Shown: positions 24,955-36,199 of the stretch, piece after piece
How positions within the stretch are numbered: the first letter of the stretch is position 1
Layout: each line of letters opens with the position of its first letter
Translations under genes and position numbers: made by a program
Assembly (NCBI GenBank): GCA_008638375.1
Contig: CM018038.1
Coordinates: forward strand, 32,130,383 to 32,194,382
Length of the DNA: 64,000 nucleotides
Source of the DNA: Nyssa sinensis
Lineage: Eukaryota; Streptophyta; Magnoliopsida; Cornales; Nyssaceae
Direction: 5' to 3'
Notes under the pieces: model-generated
Told to the model about the DNA's origin: nothing
The model's input: the letters and a program-made list of their open reading frames with translations, nothing else
The model's database searches: none

Positions 24955-25340
24955 AATGCTACTATAACCAATAAAAGTGAACACCTCAATAACCAATAAA
25001 ACTGAATGCCAACATAGCTAATAGGATAGGACGTCTCAATAATCGATGGAATAGAATATTAACAGTAGTCAATAAGACAGAACATCTCAATAGCCAATAG
25101 AATGGAATATCAGCGTGGACAATAAGACAAAATATCTCAACAACCAATAGAATATGAACAGTAGCTAATAAGATAGAACATCTTAATAGTCAAGAGAATA
25201 TCAACGTAGTCAATAAGATAGAACATCTCAACAGTCAATAGAATGGTACATTACCATAGCCAATGGAGTAGCACGTCATAATAGCCTAATGAATAAGAAT
25301 GTCACAATAGTCACTTGACACAATAGAAGGTCATAATAGT
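24955..25340. repeat. Irregular tandem repeats inside the solo LTR
   Basis: Words such as AATAAGA(C/T)A(G)AACATCTCAA and CAATAGAATGGAATATC recur about every 50-65 bases over some 380 bases, with heavy divergence. They are non-coding. Confidence 0.6.
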
Positions 25341-26319
25341 AATTTAAGAATAAGTAAATGTCAATGATATAGGGTACATGAAGTCATCAGTAGAGGTTTG
25401 GTCAACAATAATCATATTGTCATAATCATAGGATAACAGATAGCAAGTCAATGAATACGTTTTCAAAACATATGATCATTCATAATAAAAATATGATCAT
25501 TCAATAAGTCAATAAAAGATACGATATCAATAAACACTGTGATGCATAATCTTTTCCTAACATGACCTCAAAAGTAACCTTCCTTAGTAACTGTATCCTT
25601 ACTCAGTAAAAGTATCCTTCCTTAGTATCATTCCTTCCCTTGGTTCACTACCATACCGAACCCTTTACCTAGATTCACTCCCACACCTGAATCCCTTCCT
25701 CGATTCACTCCCACACCTAAATCATTTCCTGAACCACTTCCTTTGAATCATATCCAAGATTCACTCCCACACCTAAATCATTGGATATTTCCATGCACTG
25801 TAACCTATAGAACTGATAAAGCATTGGATGGACATTGTGATTGAGTACAACTCCAGGTATTCATAATAAATTATGATCATCATAACTCTATAGAGAGCAT
25901 ATGAGTGGAATATCAACAGCATGAACATAACAATCGGCCTTTCAAGGCATGGTACGAATCGTAGAAATACTCATGATAATCATAGTAGTTTGATCCTCAA
26001 TAAATTCCACAAGATAGAACAAATATCACATTGTGGCATAAAGAAACATCAGGCACATATCTCATAAGATAGAACATGTATTCAGATCGTAAACCAATAA
26101 ACGTTGGGTACACATAGGAGTACAACTTGGTAAGTAATAAGGAATAACATAACATCGTGACCTGGCTAGGAATCAATAGTACAAGTGTATGAGCAATTAC
26201 AATCAAGGTATAACAGTCAGTTCTCAATAAATTTTCGTAAGATAGGATAAACATAATATTCGTGGAGTCAATAACATCGAATACATATAAGAGTACAATC
26301 CTAGCAATGGAAGGAAACA

Positions 26320-26690
26320 ATCATGGCTTAAGAGAACTATGTGTAAGAGATCTAGTTTCAATGACATATAGGAGGTATAATCAATCATGAATCAAGGTAC
26401 AATAATTATTTCCTCAATAAGATTCGATAAGATGGGAACAATCATCAATCATAGAATCAATAACATGGAATAATCATGGCTTGAGAGAACTACAGTGTAG
26501 GAGATCGAGTTTCAATGACATATAAAAGGTAAAATCAATCATGATTAAGGTATAACAATTAACTTCCTCAACTAAAATCCTATAAGATAAAACAATCATC
26601 AATTTGTGGAATCAATAGCATGGGGTACGTATAAAAGTACAATATTGGCAATAAAAGATTAGCATGGCTTGAAAAACCACATGTAAGAGA
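26320..26690. repeat. About two-copy tandem repeat, roughly 140-170 bp, inside the solo LTR
   Basis: The block with TGGCTTGAGAGAAC, GTAGGAGATC(G/T)AG, TTTCAATGACATATA and AATCAATCATGA recurs near 26330 and 26465, with a weaker third start (TGGCTTGAAAAACC) near 26665. The copies differ by small indels. Confidence 0.55.
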
Positions 26691-27296
26691 TCCAAGATTT
26701 ACTTACCTTAAATTAGTGTGATCTACTTTAGTATTCCGTACTTTTCTCTTTTCCCTTTAACTTGCCTATACATCAATAAACATGTCTCAGTTCTATTGTC
26801 ATTTAGAAAATTGTATAGCTCGTTACTCTAAGTATCTCTTTTACTAACTTAGGTTCTACTATTGAGTTCGGAATCTTGAAGAAAGTCAGTTTAGGCTTTC
26901 ATGATTTCTAATTTGGACTTCTATACTCAAAAAGGCAAAACGGTCATTTTACATGTCTCTATTTTTTGGGACCTATTTTCATAAATCGGACTTACCTTTG
27001 AGTCTAGAAGGTTTGGAATAATAAAAATTCACTATTTACTTAATTCAATCGGAGTCCGTTTGACTCACCTTTGACCTAGGGCATTTTGGTCATTTTGGCA
27101 TTTCTACGGGTATTTTATTTTTTGGGACTCTGTCTCATGTAACAGGACCTCACCATTGGTTCCAGAAGGTCCAAAATATTAAATTTACACTATTCACTTG
27201 ATTAATTTGGATATCAAGAATTTATTTAATAAATAATTAAATTAAATTAATTAATTAATTTAACTAAGTATAATTATTATATATATTATTTGGGTT

Positions 27297-27400
27297 GAAA
27301 TGAGACCACATGTGCCTCAGTGGCACAGTGGTCCATGGTTCCTCATTAAGTCATTGGGTCCTAGGTTCAAGTCGCAGGAGCAGCAGCCCCTTACACATTT
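27297..27400 (+). mobile_element. tRNA-derived SINE head inside the solo LTR
   Basis: Plus strand: GTGCCTCAGTGGCACAGTGG resembles the polymerase III A box (TRGCNNAGTGG). About 45 bases later GGTTCAAGTCGC matches the B box. The spacing is right for a tRNA-related SINE promoter. The 3' limit is unclear: a T-rich stretch follows at 27398 and GC-poor sequence runs on to about 27540. No target duplication was identified. Confidence 0.55.
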
Positions 27401-29173
27401 TTTTTCCCTTAATTCTCCTATCCAAACAGTGGCTAAGGGAGGATGGACCTTCCCTATTCCCGAACAGAATATTCAACCCAATTTCTTATCCTAGTTCCCA
27501 AACAGCCCAAATCAAATTTTTAAAATTTAAAACCTGAACAGTGGCTCACTAGGCCGTGCGGTAGGTCGGGTTCCGACCCAACCCGACCCGTTTGACCCGA
27601 CCAACAGTGACCGTCACCCATACTTTTTTGGCGGCCCTTCGGTCACTTTCTCTTGTGCCGGCGACAGGAAAATTTCTATAATTTTTTTTTTCCTTGTAGT
27701 TTTTTGTTGCTTTTCATTTCTAATCGATTCTAGAGCATATTTAACGCAATTTTAGGCATTTAAAACCGATCAAAACAATCCAAAAACTCCCCGTTCAATT
27801 TTCTGATCATGCATGATATCTACCCTATTTCTCAACCGTTTCTTTCGCAGTTTTTTCCTAAATTCCTATTTTTCTCCCTAGAACAACATTCTACCATCAA
27901 AACCAAGCTTTAAGCAACTTTAAATAAAAGCTAGAAAAAAAATACAGAGAACGAAAACTGAGTTTTACTTGCGATTGTTCCTCTCCTCTCCTTTTCTTCT
28001 TTTTCTTCCTCTTCTCCTTCTCTCTTCTTGGTTCTTTTCTGCAACCCGAACCCTTCTCAGTTGCTGCTTCCTTCCGAGATTTCTTTTTTCTTCTTTGTTT
28101 TTTTTTTTTTTTTTTTTCCACGCTTGGGTTTATAGCACCCTGCGCCCCCTCAGTTCCCCCTTCCGTTTCTGTCTCTCACTCTCCCTTCCGTTCCTTTTTT
28201 TTTTTGCTTGAAATCTCTTCCCCCTTTTTCATGTATTTACTACACATACCCACCTTCCATATATATATATATATATAGGTATATACTTATATAACTTACA
28301 TCCTATATATATATATATACCCTTACATATATATATATATATATATAGACACATCCATATTCTATGCTTTTTATTTATTTTCTTATTTTTATTTTAGTTT
28401 TATTTTATTTTTATTCTTATATATTATTATTATTATTTTATTATTTTATTTTTTTTTCGATATTTGTTCCTAGCTTGCTCGGGTATCGCCCGACATCATC
28501 GTTACATTTGAAGTTATTGAGAGTCCTCAACCGTCAATTTCATTTAATGTCATAACATGAAGCCCTATTGGCTCGATTTTACATAGTTCGCTCGGTTATA
28601 ATTTGGGTCGGGGTATTACACCCAAAGTGACTAATCACTCAAACGACATGAGCCACGCACCTTTACAAGCTTTCACGCACCCCCACGCGTGACTACACAC
28701 CCCTATGCACCTTCAAACGCTATTTCCACGCGCACCAACAAGTGACCGGAGCGCCGACACTCACGTTGTTCATCCACATAAGCAAAACTGCCACGTCACC
28801 CATCTACACCAGCAGTCCACGTTAGCAAATCTGTCGCATCGTCAACTAGGCCCACAATTGCCATGTCACTTTGACATGTCAGCAATCCACGTCATCATCA
28901 CACGATAGTGCCACATCATCAACATGTCAGTGGTCCCTTCACGTCAGCTCTACACTACCCATCCGGTCCACACCAGACCGGTTCACTGTGCTGAACTGGT
29001 TTAGGCACTACCATATTCCCTAGGTCGGTTCACTATTTTTTTGAGCATTTCCAGATCAGTTCAGACCGGTTCCCATCATTTTTCGATCTTCTGAATCCAT
29101 TTCTGGCCTCGGTTTTGGTCAATTTCACATCCACATAGCACTTCTATCATTCTTTAGTCAAAACTTCTAAGTT

Positions 29174-30172
29174 ATGGAATGTATTGATGCTTTCCAACCA
29201 ATCACTATGACTCTGGACGGCTCCAATTACATTCCTTGGGCTCAAGCAATGTTAAGCTTCCTTCGAGGACACAAGCTTTGGCTCTATATCATTGGTAATA
29301 TTACTGAACCTAAGCAAGACAAAAAAGAAACATTTGGATTTTTTTTTGAAAAACTTTAAGATTGGGATAACAAAAATCACCAAATCATCACGTGGTTTCA
29401 TAATACCGTTGTCTCATCTATTAGTCTTGAGTTTAGACGATTTTCCATTTCCAAATCAGTTTGGGATTTCTTAGCAGCTCATTACACCACTACTAATCTT
29501 GCTCATTAGTATCAGCTCCTCAGTACTCTTCACCGTATGTGCCAAGAATCCAACCAATCCATTAATGATTTCCTGTCCCTAGATGTACACTCTTTGGGAT
29601 CAATTGACACCCTCCGAACCCATATGGAGTTGCACTGTCGATGCTGAGAAATTTGCTACCTATCGTGATCAACAACGCTTGATTCATGTTCTTATGGCTC
29701 TTAATACTCACTTTGAGCCTATGTGAGCAGTATTTGCTTCACTGGAATCCTCTTCCTACTCTAGAGCAAGCCATTTCTGAACTCCTCTCTGAAGAAACTC
29801 GCATTGGTCCTCTCAGGCCCTCTTTTCGTAAACACAACACTTGTCGCCTTTAGGCCATCTCAATCTAAGGAAAATTTATATACTCAAAAATTTACAAGTA
29901 TTGTCGTTTATCTGGCCATGTTTTACTCGATTGTCCTACACAAGTCTGCAAGTTATGTCAGAAACTTGGACCTAGTCACTATCAAGATTACTGGCCCCAA
30001 AAACCCCAATCGTCAACCCCTCCGCACCAACTGGTCAAAGGGTCGAACTGGTAACTCGTCAAAACTAGGGTCTGCATCATCCTCTGTTGTTGCTATTGCT
30101 GAAGGCTCCTCTATACCTGGTTCTTCTTCCTCACCCATCTTTGTTGCTGACCTTGAAGCAATCCTCAAATAG
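29174..30172 (+). pseudogene. Copia-B gag
   Basis: The ATG at 29174 opens MECIDAFQPITMTLDGSNYI, then PWAQAMLSFLRGHKLWLYI, a common start of plant Copia gag. The frame breaks near 29360 at a T-run. Later pieces at about 29380-29800 (for example SISKSVWDFLAAHY-like sequence in another frame) follow the gag order. The frame at 29804-30172 covers a degraded nucleocapsid zone without an intact zinc knuckle. Confidence 0.72.
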
Positions 30173-30199
30173 TTTCTTGTTCCACTATCCTCAACCGCT

Positions 30200-31330
30200 A
30201 TGTCTGCCACTTCTGGTAAGTCTTCTTGGTATTTTGATTCCACGTGTAGCAATCATATGACCTCAAATTCTAGTATTTTTGCTTCTAAAACTTTTGGATC
30301 CCATATTCCTAACAATTCACACTTGTCGATGGCTCACATATGTCTGTTAGTCATATTAGAGCCAACTCTACCTCCCATACATTCCTTCCTGGCACCTATC
30401 TTATACCTAACCTTGCTCTTAATCTTATATCTGTGGGTCAATTATGTGATCTTGGACTAAATGCTCGTTTTTCTCCTTCTAGTTATTGTGTACAAGATCC
30501 ATAGATAAGGAAGATCCTTAGGATAAGCCATAAGGTTGGCCACTTGTTTGACCTCATTCATCTTTGCATTCCGTCTCAACTCACTTCTTTACCTTTTTTC
30601 TACAGCCTTCGTCTCCACTGTCTCTCCTACAACACTTTAGCACTCACGATTGGGTCATGTTTTGCCTAGTCGTTTGAAACCTTTATTTTCCAGTGGGTTG
30701 TTAGGATCTGTCAAATTTGAGAATATTGATTGTCTATCATGTCAGCTTGCAAAACAACTTGCTTTTTCATTTAATAAAAGTGATTATGTTTCCTCTGCCC
30801 CTTTTGATTTAGTTCACTGCCGATATTTGGAGGCCTTCTCCTCACTTTACAATGGGAGGATCCATATACTTTGTTATATTTATTGATGACTATTTTCATT
30901 TTACTTCGTTATATTTCATGAAACAGCATTCCGAGTTTCCCCAAATTTATTTTGACTTTGTTCGCATCATCAAAACTCAGTTCTTTTGTTCTATCAAAGT
31001 TTTTTGCACAAAAAATGCCATGGAATACAAGGACTCTGGTTTTTTAAACACCTTTTGTCAAAATGGTACTCTTCCTCATTGTTCTTGCCTTAGAACTTCT
31101 CAGTAAAATGGTCGTGCTGAATGCAAACAAATACATACTTTGGACACTGTCCGGGCACTCCTTATTTTTGCCTTATGTCTTGAACGCTTTTGGGGCGAAC
31201 TTGTTCTTACTGCCATTTATACCATCAATGGACTTCCGTCTCTCATCGTCAATAATTAATCTCCATATGAGCGCCTTTATGGTGTTTCTCCTAACTATAG
31301 CATCCCTAGCATTTTTGATTGTGCTTGTTT
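30200..31330 (+). pseudogene. Copia-B protease site and integrase
   Basis: Near 30227 the protease motif reads SSWYFDSTCSNHMTSNSS. The catalytic D-S-G is changed to D-S-T. Next comes a pre-integrase segment (CLSCQLAKQLAFSFNKSDYV). The integrase is scattered through three frames (IYFVIFIDDYFHFTSLYFMK, about 30860-30920, and SFIPSM-like text up to 31300). Multiple stops and shifts. Confidence 0.75.
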
Positions 31331-31905
31331 TGTTCTCCTTCAACCACATGAATGCACCAAGCTGGAACCCCTGAGCTCATCTCTATTGTTTCTTGGGTTA
31401 TGGAATTGAACATAAAGGGTACAGATGTTGGGATCCATACTCTAAGAGACTTCGAATTTCTCTTCATGTTGTCTTTTGGCAACACAAAATGTTCTCCTCT
31501 ATTTCTTCCTTCCATTTATCCACTCCACCAACACCTTCATTCTTTATTGACTTCTCTACTGATCTATTTCCTAATAAGCCATATGAGATTCCTCCTACAG
31601 GTTTTCCTGAGCCATCTACTCTGTCTGTTGATCCTATCATTGACACTGGTTCACCTGCATCGGTCTCCCTATCAGATACCTCCATCACTACTACTCAACC
31701 TCGACGATCCACACAAGTAAGGGAACCACCCACTCATTTTCGTGACTACCATTGTTTTCTACTATTCTTTCACTTCATGAACCTCAATCTTATCGTGAGG
31801 TCAGTTCTAACCCTCTTTGGCAACAAGCAATGACAGAAGAATTATAGGCACTCGAGAAAACCTATACTTGGGACATCGTCAATCTAACCTCCTCACAAAA
31901 ATGCT

Positions 31906-33281
31906 ATGGGTTGTAAGTGGGTTTACAAAATTAAAACGCACTCATATGGTTCCATTGACCGATATAAAAGCCTGTTTGTGGCCAATGGCTTTTCACAAGA
32001 ATATGGAATTGACTACGAAGAGACTTTTGCACTTGTTGCCCGCCTTACCTCTGTCTGCAGCTTACTTGCAGTTGCTGCTATTCACAACTGGGGTTCATTT
32101 CAAATGGATGTGAAAAATGCCTTCTTGAATGGAGACCTTACAGAAGAAGTCTTCATAAAACCTCTTCCTGGGTACCATCACCCTCCTCACAAAGTTTGTA
32201 AGCTTCGTTGTGCCATCTATGGTCTTAAACAGGCTTCCCGTGTTTGGTTTGCAAAGTTTAGCTTCGTCATTGGCGACTTTGGTTTCACTTCGAGTTCTTA
32301 TGACTTTGATCTCTTTATCCACAAGTCTGATAATGGAAACATTTTACTGCTTTTCTACATTGATGACATGATCATCACTCGCGATGATGTCTTCGGTATT
32401 AATGATCTAAAATAGTTTCTTTAGTCAACATTTTGAAATGAAGGATCTTGAACCTTTTAGTTATTTTCTCGGGTCTCGAGATTTCTTCCAATTTTGATGT
32501 TTACTATCTTTCTCAGGCCAAATATGCTTTAGATCTTCTTACTCGTGTCATCCTCACTAACAGTGAGACTTGCTCCTACCTCTCTTGAGCCTAATGCTAG
32601 GCTTACACCAGTAGATGGCACTCTACTCCATGATACCACTTTATATCGGCAACTAGGTTGGGAAGCCTTGTCTACCTTACTGTTACTCAGTCCGACATTG
32701 CTTATGTTGTTCATATTGTGAGCCAATTCCTATCCGTCCCATCTCTCCACTCACTATGCTGTTGTTCTTCGTATTCTTCATTATGTCAAGGGGACACTTT
32801 TTCATGCCCTTCACTTTTTCGCTTATTCATCTCTTGCCTTACATGCTTACTCTGATGTTGACTGGGCAAGGTGACCCCATTGATCGTTGTTTTACCACTG
32901 ATTTTTTCTTCTTTCTTGGTACTTCTCTCATTTCTTGGCGAAGCAAGAAACAGATTGTCACTGCCAAATCTACCACTGAAGCAGAATATCGTGCTCTAGT
33001 AGATGTCACTCAAGAGCTCCTTTGGCTCCGCTGGTTACTTGAGGATATAGGTGTGACTCACACCTCTGCTACGATTATTCATTGTGACAATCAGAAGTGC
33101 TATCCAAATTGCTCACAATGACGTCTTCTATGAGCGTACCAAGCATATCGAGATTGACTGTCACTTTGTTCGACAACACATTCTCCGCGACAATGTTCCT
33201 CTTCTTCCTATTTCCTCCGCTGATCAGATTGCTGACATTTTCACCAAAGCTCTTCCTCTTGGACTGCCTTCAGAGACTTAA
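31906..33281 (+). pseudogene. Copia-B reverse transcriptase and RNase H
   Basis: 31906-32415 is a 169-residue open RT block: MGCKWVYKIKTHSYGSIDRY, FQMDVKNAFLNGDLTEEVF, IYGLKQASRVWFAKFS and LLFYIDDMIITRDD, the YxDD site being YIDD. The frame then breaks. RNase H is recognisable at about 32930-33120 (ISWRSKKQIVTAKSTTEAEY then RALVDVTQELLWLRWLLED), ending near IADIFTKALPLGL at 33230-33270. Order and strand fit the Copia-B LTRs. Confidence 0.87.
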
Positions 33282-33331
33282 TTTTCAAACTCAAGTTGGC
33301 TCTACTCTGCCACCTTGAGTTTGAGGGGGGA

Positions 33332-33537
33332 TGTTAGATGTACACTATTATAGATCATATACTCGGTGTATAATTAGGGTTATGTAGTTTAGTAGTATAT
33401 TCTTAGCATATTCTTCTTTCCTTTTTTGTTCTTACCTTGTATAATTCTCTAACTCTCCTATATATGAGCCATTCTAGGATTGTAACACACACAAGATATA
33501 TATACAATATATAGTTTATTCTCTTCCATCTTCAACA
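33332..33537 (+). repeat. Copia-B 3' LTR
   Basis: Begins TGTTAGATGTACACTATTAT directly after a GAGGGGGGA polypurine tract and ends CTTCCATCTTCAACA. Same length as the 5' LTR. Confidence 0.88.
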
Positions 33538-33540
33538 ACA

Positions 33541-34161
33541 GCTTGTTTGGACACCATGACCCAAATTATTACATCAAAATCATGGGCATGCATGGGTTGT
33601 TTTGGAAAACTGGTTATTGATTTTGTTGAGAAGGGTAGTTTCTCCCCACACTCCCCATTCCATGTATTCCAATCATTCCGACATTTTCATCTTGAACAAG
33701 TCTCCAGAGCTTGTGAAACATAAGATCCAGGGCCACGGTCTTCTCCATAGGTCTTTTATCCGCTGTAGCAGGAGGCAACCTGTGAGCGACCACATCAAAA
33801 TTTCCTTTCTTCATTTCTTCTTTCACAGCATTGAGCTTTTCCTGCACCATCTTTCCGAGCTTGTAGCTAGAGCAGCAGTTCATGGGACACTATACTCCTC
33901 CACATTTCTTCTGAATTTCTTGATTACCTTTTTGGAAAACTTAGTTCACTTCAATTTCCAAAGCCTCCGCATATTTCAACCTCATTTGTGTGCTTGTGTT
34001 GTCGTTGCTCTTGGAGTAGAACTTGTGTCTTCCCATCTTCATACTTGGCCTTGAGATTCATCATGGATGTTGTCAAAGAGTGTAACAATGTTGACCGCAT
34101 GCCTAGAGGTGCAATTACACAAGCGGGTGGCAATATCCAAGCTCGGGCTCACAAAATCCAT
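33541..34161 (-). pseudogene. CC-NBS-LRR resistance-gene relic, 5' part (start, coiled coil, P-loop)
   Basis: The start is the ATG at 34161 (minus), reading MDFVSPSLDIATRLCNCTS, the usual N-terminus of RPS2/RPS5-type CNL proteins. After frameshifts come the coiled-coil end and pre-P-loop region: SSYKLGKMVQEKLNAVKEEM, NFDVVAHRLPPATADKRPME and KTVALDLMFHKLW. The P-loop follows, with GIHGMGSVGR in place of the canonical GMGGVGKTT, and is then frame-shifted. The last residues before the insertion are DFDVIIWVMVSKQ at about 33541-33585. A mutated P-loop and several shifts show the gene is dead. The transposon joins it exactly where 22560-24041 resumes. Confidence 0.88.
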
Positions 34162-34328
34162 GGGATCCTGTATGCTGTGGGATTCTTCAGCCAAAACAGA
34201 TAGAGGAGAAAGAATTTTGTTATACAAACATGAGAAAAAACCAAATATAATTAATTGTATGAAGGATAGGAAAAGAGGTTTCTAGTCGCCTTTATAAAAG
34301 CTATGCAGATGAAAAAACAAAAAAAGGG

Positions 34329-34365
<37 letters not shown>

Positions 34366-35080
34366 TCTCTCTTTCTCCATACTTGACGAAGAAATTTGTC
34401 AAAATAATTGACAAAGAAAGGGCAATCATGCATGTGTTTTAGAAAATGATGATGTCTCTGGATGGATGAATCTAACCATGAGATAGATTTACTATTAAAA
34501 TATCCAAGAAAATGCCATGAAGTCGGTCTTCAATGGAAACAAATTTCATAAAAAGTGATTTGTAGTGCCTAGCTTTATTAAGAATAATGTGAAAAAAAAT
34601 TTGCATGAAAAAAAAATCTTAAAAATTAATTTTGAAACATTAACTTTCACAAACAAGATACAATACAAGTTTTGTTGGGCCTCAAAGAAATCCTAGAAAA
34701 AAAATATAAATTCTAAGAAAATCCTTTAATGAGAAAGTGATTTGTTGTAGGAGTACCATATCGATAATAAGAACAATAAGAAAAGACTGACGTACAAGTA
34801 ACAATCTTATACTTGTGTTATTGATTTTTTTTTTCTTTTATTTTGAGATACTATTTTACTACTACCTCTAATGTTGTCACTAAGAGATAAATAAATAAAT
34901 ATTAAAAAAATTAAAATAGAAGAATATATCCAAAAAAGTATATATATATTTTTTAAATTTAAAATAATAGAGATTTTAAATTTATATTTCTTATTCTTAA
35001 TAATAAAAAAAATAAAACTAAAAACAAATGCCCAAAGGTTTTTTTCATTTTGAAAAAAAAAAAATTAGCTGAATGAGGTA
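34162..35080. other. AT-rich spacer with (GA)n microsatellite
   Basis: Upstream of the dead NBS-LRR start. It includes a (GA)n run at about 34332-34363. No genes or terminal repeats were recognised. It may hold the old promoter of the NBS-LRR gene, but nothing specific can be pointed to. Confidence 0.5.
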
Positions 35081-35381
35081 TTTATATTTTGTCAAATAAA
35101 ATAGAAATTTTTTTAATGTAATTTCAAAAATCTCAAAAAAAATTAGTGTGGTTTTCAAAACTCTCAATTTAATTTACTCTAATTTAAAAAATTTAAAAAT
35201 TAAAAAATTTTTAATTTATCATCAATATAGATAAAAAAAAAAAAAACGCAAGCAAAAATTTAAATTGCACCGGGCAAAAATTTAATTTTTAAGTTACTGT
35301 TTAAATTTAAATTTTTATCTATTATACAGTCTCAATTTATTTTTCTTAATTGTTTTTTTTAAAAAAAATTATATATTTTCG

Positions 35382-35650
35382 GATAAATTACATCGATTGT
35401 TATAAAATTTTTGACAATTATACTGACATCTCTTGAGATTTTCAAAATTACACAATTTTTTTTTTACTTTTTCTGACAATCTATACTGACATTCCCTCTA
35501 GTCCAATTTCTTTTTTAAAATAACAAAATTGCCCCTCTCAATTTTTTTTGTTGTGTTTTTTAAATTTTAACCATTTTTCTAACTTTTTTTAAAGAATGTT
35601 TTTCATTTTATATAAAATTAATTTTAAATAAATAATTTATATTGAAAACT
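35382..35650. mobile_element. Second, partial copy of the fold-back element
   Basis: GGATAAATTACATCGATTGT begins a left arm like that of 35678-36197, with ACAATTATACTGACATCTCT and ACTGACATTCCCTCTAGTCC repeats, then an AT-rich centre. No right arm follows before the complete copy begins. The segment 35085-35195 resembles a lone right arm of a further copy (TAGTGTGG, CTCAATTTAATTTACTC). Confidence 0.55.
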
Positions 35651-35677
35651 TTCTTTTGTTGGTAAATAAAAAAAATG

Positions 35678-36197
35678 GTAAATTACACTAACCTCTCTTG
35701 ATGTTTACGACAATTACACTCACCTCCCATGAGGTTATTGAAATTACACTGACCTATCTTACTTTCAAAAATAATATACAGATATTTTTTTCTAGTCAAT
35801 TTTTTCTTTAAGCTGACAAAACTACTATCTTCATTATTTTTTTAAAAATTTTTTAAATCTTGACTGATTTTTTTTCATTTTTCAAATAAATATTGATAAA
35901 AACATTAAATTTATTTTTATATAAAATAAAAATAAGTTATTTACCTTAAATTTATTTTTAAAGAAAAAAAGAAATTTAAAAATCTTTAAAAAATTTAGAA
36001 TAAATTGAACAAAATTAGAAAAATGTAAAATATAAATAAATAAAAGGGGTAGTTTTGTTATTTTAATAAAAAATTGACAGGAAGAAGGTATCTGTATATC
36101 ATTTTGTAAAGTAGGAAATGTTAGTATAATTTCAGAAATTTCAAAAAAAGTTAGTGTAATTGTCATAAACTTCAAGAAGGGCAGTATAATTTATCCT
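35678..36197. mobile_element. Fold-back/MITE-like element with long terminal inverted repeats
   Basis: The left arm starts GGTAAATTACACTAACCTCT and continues for about 110 bases to AATATACAGATA. The right arm, reverse-complemented, starts GGATAAATTATACTGCCC and ends with the matching ATATACAGATA. Within each arm the motif AATTACACT(G/A)ACCTC...TTGA(A/G)(G/A)TTT repeats about three times. The centre is AT-rich and non-coding. Flanks are A-rich, so a target duplication cannot be told from chance. The arms and internal repeats suggest a Mutator-like or fold-back MITE. Confidence 0.68.
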
Positions 36198-36199
36198 TA

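Larger units (their letters stand above)
24516..28620 (-). mobile_element. 4.1-kb solo LTR nested in Copia-B
   Basis: The left edge is TGTCATGACCCGAAACCC and the right edge GGGTCGGGGTATTACA, so the minus strand starts TGTAATACCCCGACCC, a common start for large plant Ty3/gypsy LTRs. CCCAA flanks both sides (24511-24515 and 28621-28625), a perfect 5-bp target duplication. The 4105 bp between have no gag or pol, so one long LTR left by LTR-LTR recombination is the simplest reading. The size suits Tekay-like or Tat-like lineages, but the lineage is not proven. It carries internal tandem repeats, a SINE, pyrimidine-rich tracts and (TA)n runs near 28259-28346. Confidence 0.75.
24042..33540 (+). mobile_element. 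Copia-B: degraded Ty1/copia element inserted in the NBS-LRR gene
   Basis: LTRs of 206 bp lie at 24042-24247 and 33332-33537. The primer-binding site TAGTATCAAAGCC (24248-24260) is a mutated initiator-Met type, and a polypurine tract GAGGGGGGA (33323-33331) precedes the 3' LTR. GCTTG occurs at 24037-24041 and 33541-33545, with three extra bases (ACA) at the right junction, and is the probable 5-bp target duplication. By eye the LTRs differ at about 18 of 206 positions. All pol domains are broken. A 4.1-kb solo LTR is nested at 24516-28620; without it the element is about 5.4 kb. Confidence 0.9.

Noticed and set aside
25590..25790. A CRISPR-like array from recurring GATTCACTCCCACACCT words
   Set aside because: Spacing and units are irregular, this is plant nuclear DNA, and the repeats belong to the tandem structure of the solo LTR.
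27300..27390. A functional tRNA gene
   Set aside because: A and B box-like motifs are present but no cloverleaf could be drawn, and the sequence continues as a SINE-like body.
27897..28211. Lys/Arg/Glu-rich minus frame and hydrophobic plus frame
   Set aside because: Both come from a pyrimidine-rich tract inside the solo LTR. Low-complexity translation only.
24516..28620. Reading this segment as part of the Copia-B leader
   Set aside because: A 4-kb leader would be abnormal, and the segment has its own TG/CA ends and a perfect CCCAA duplication.
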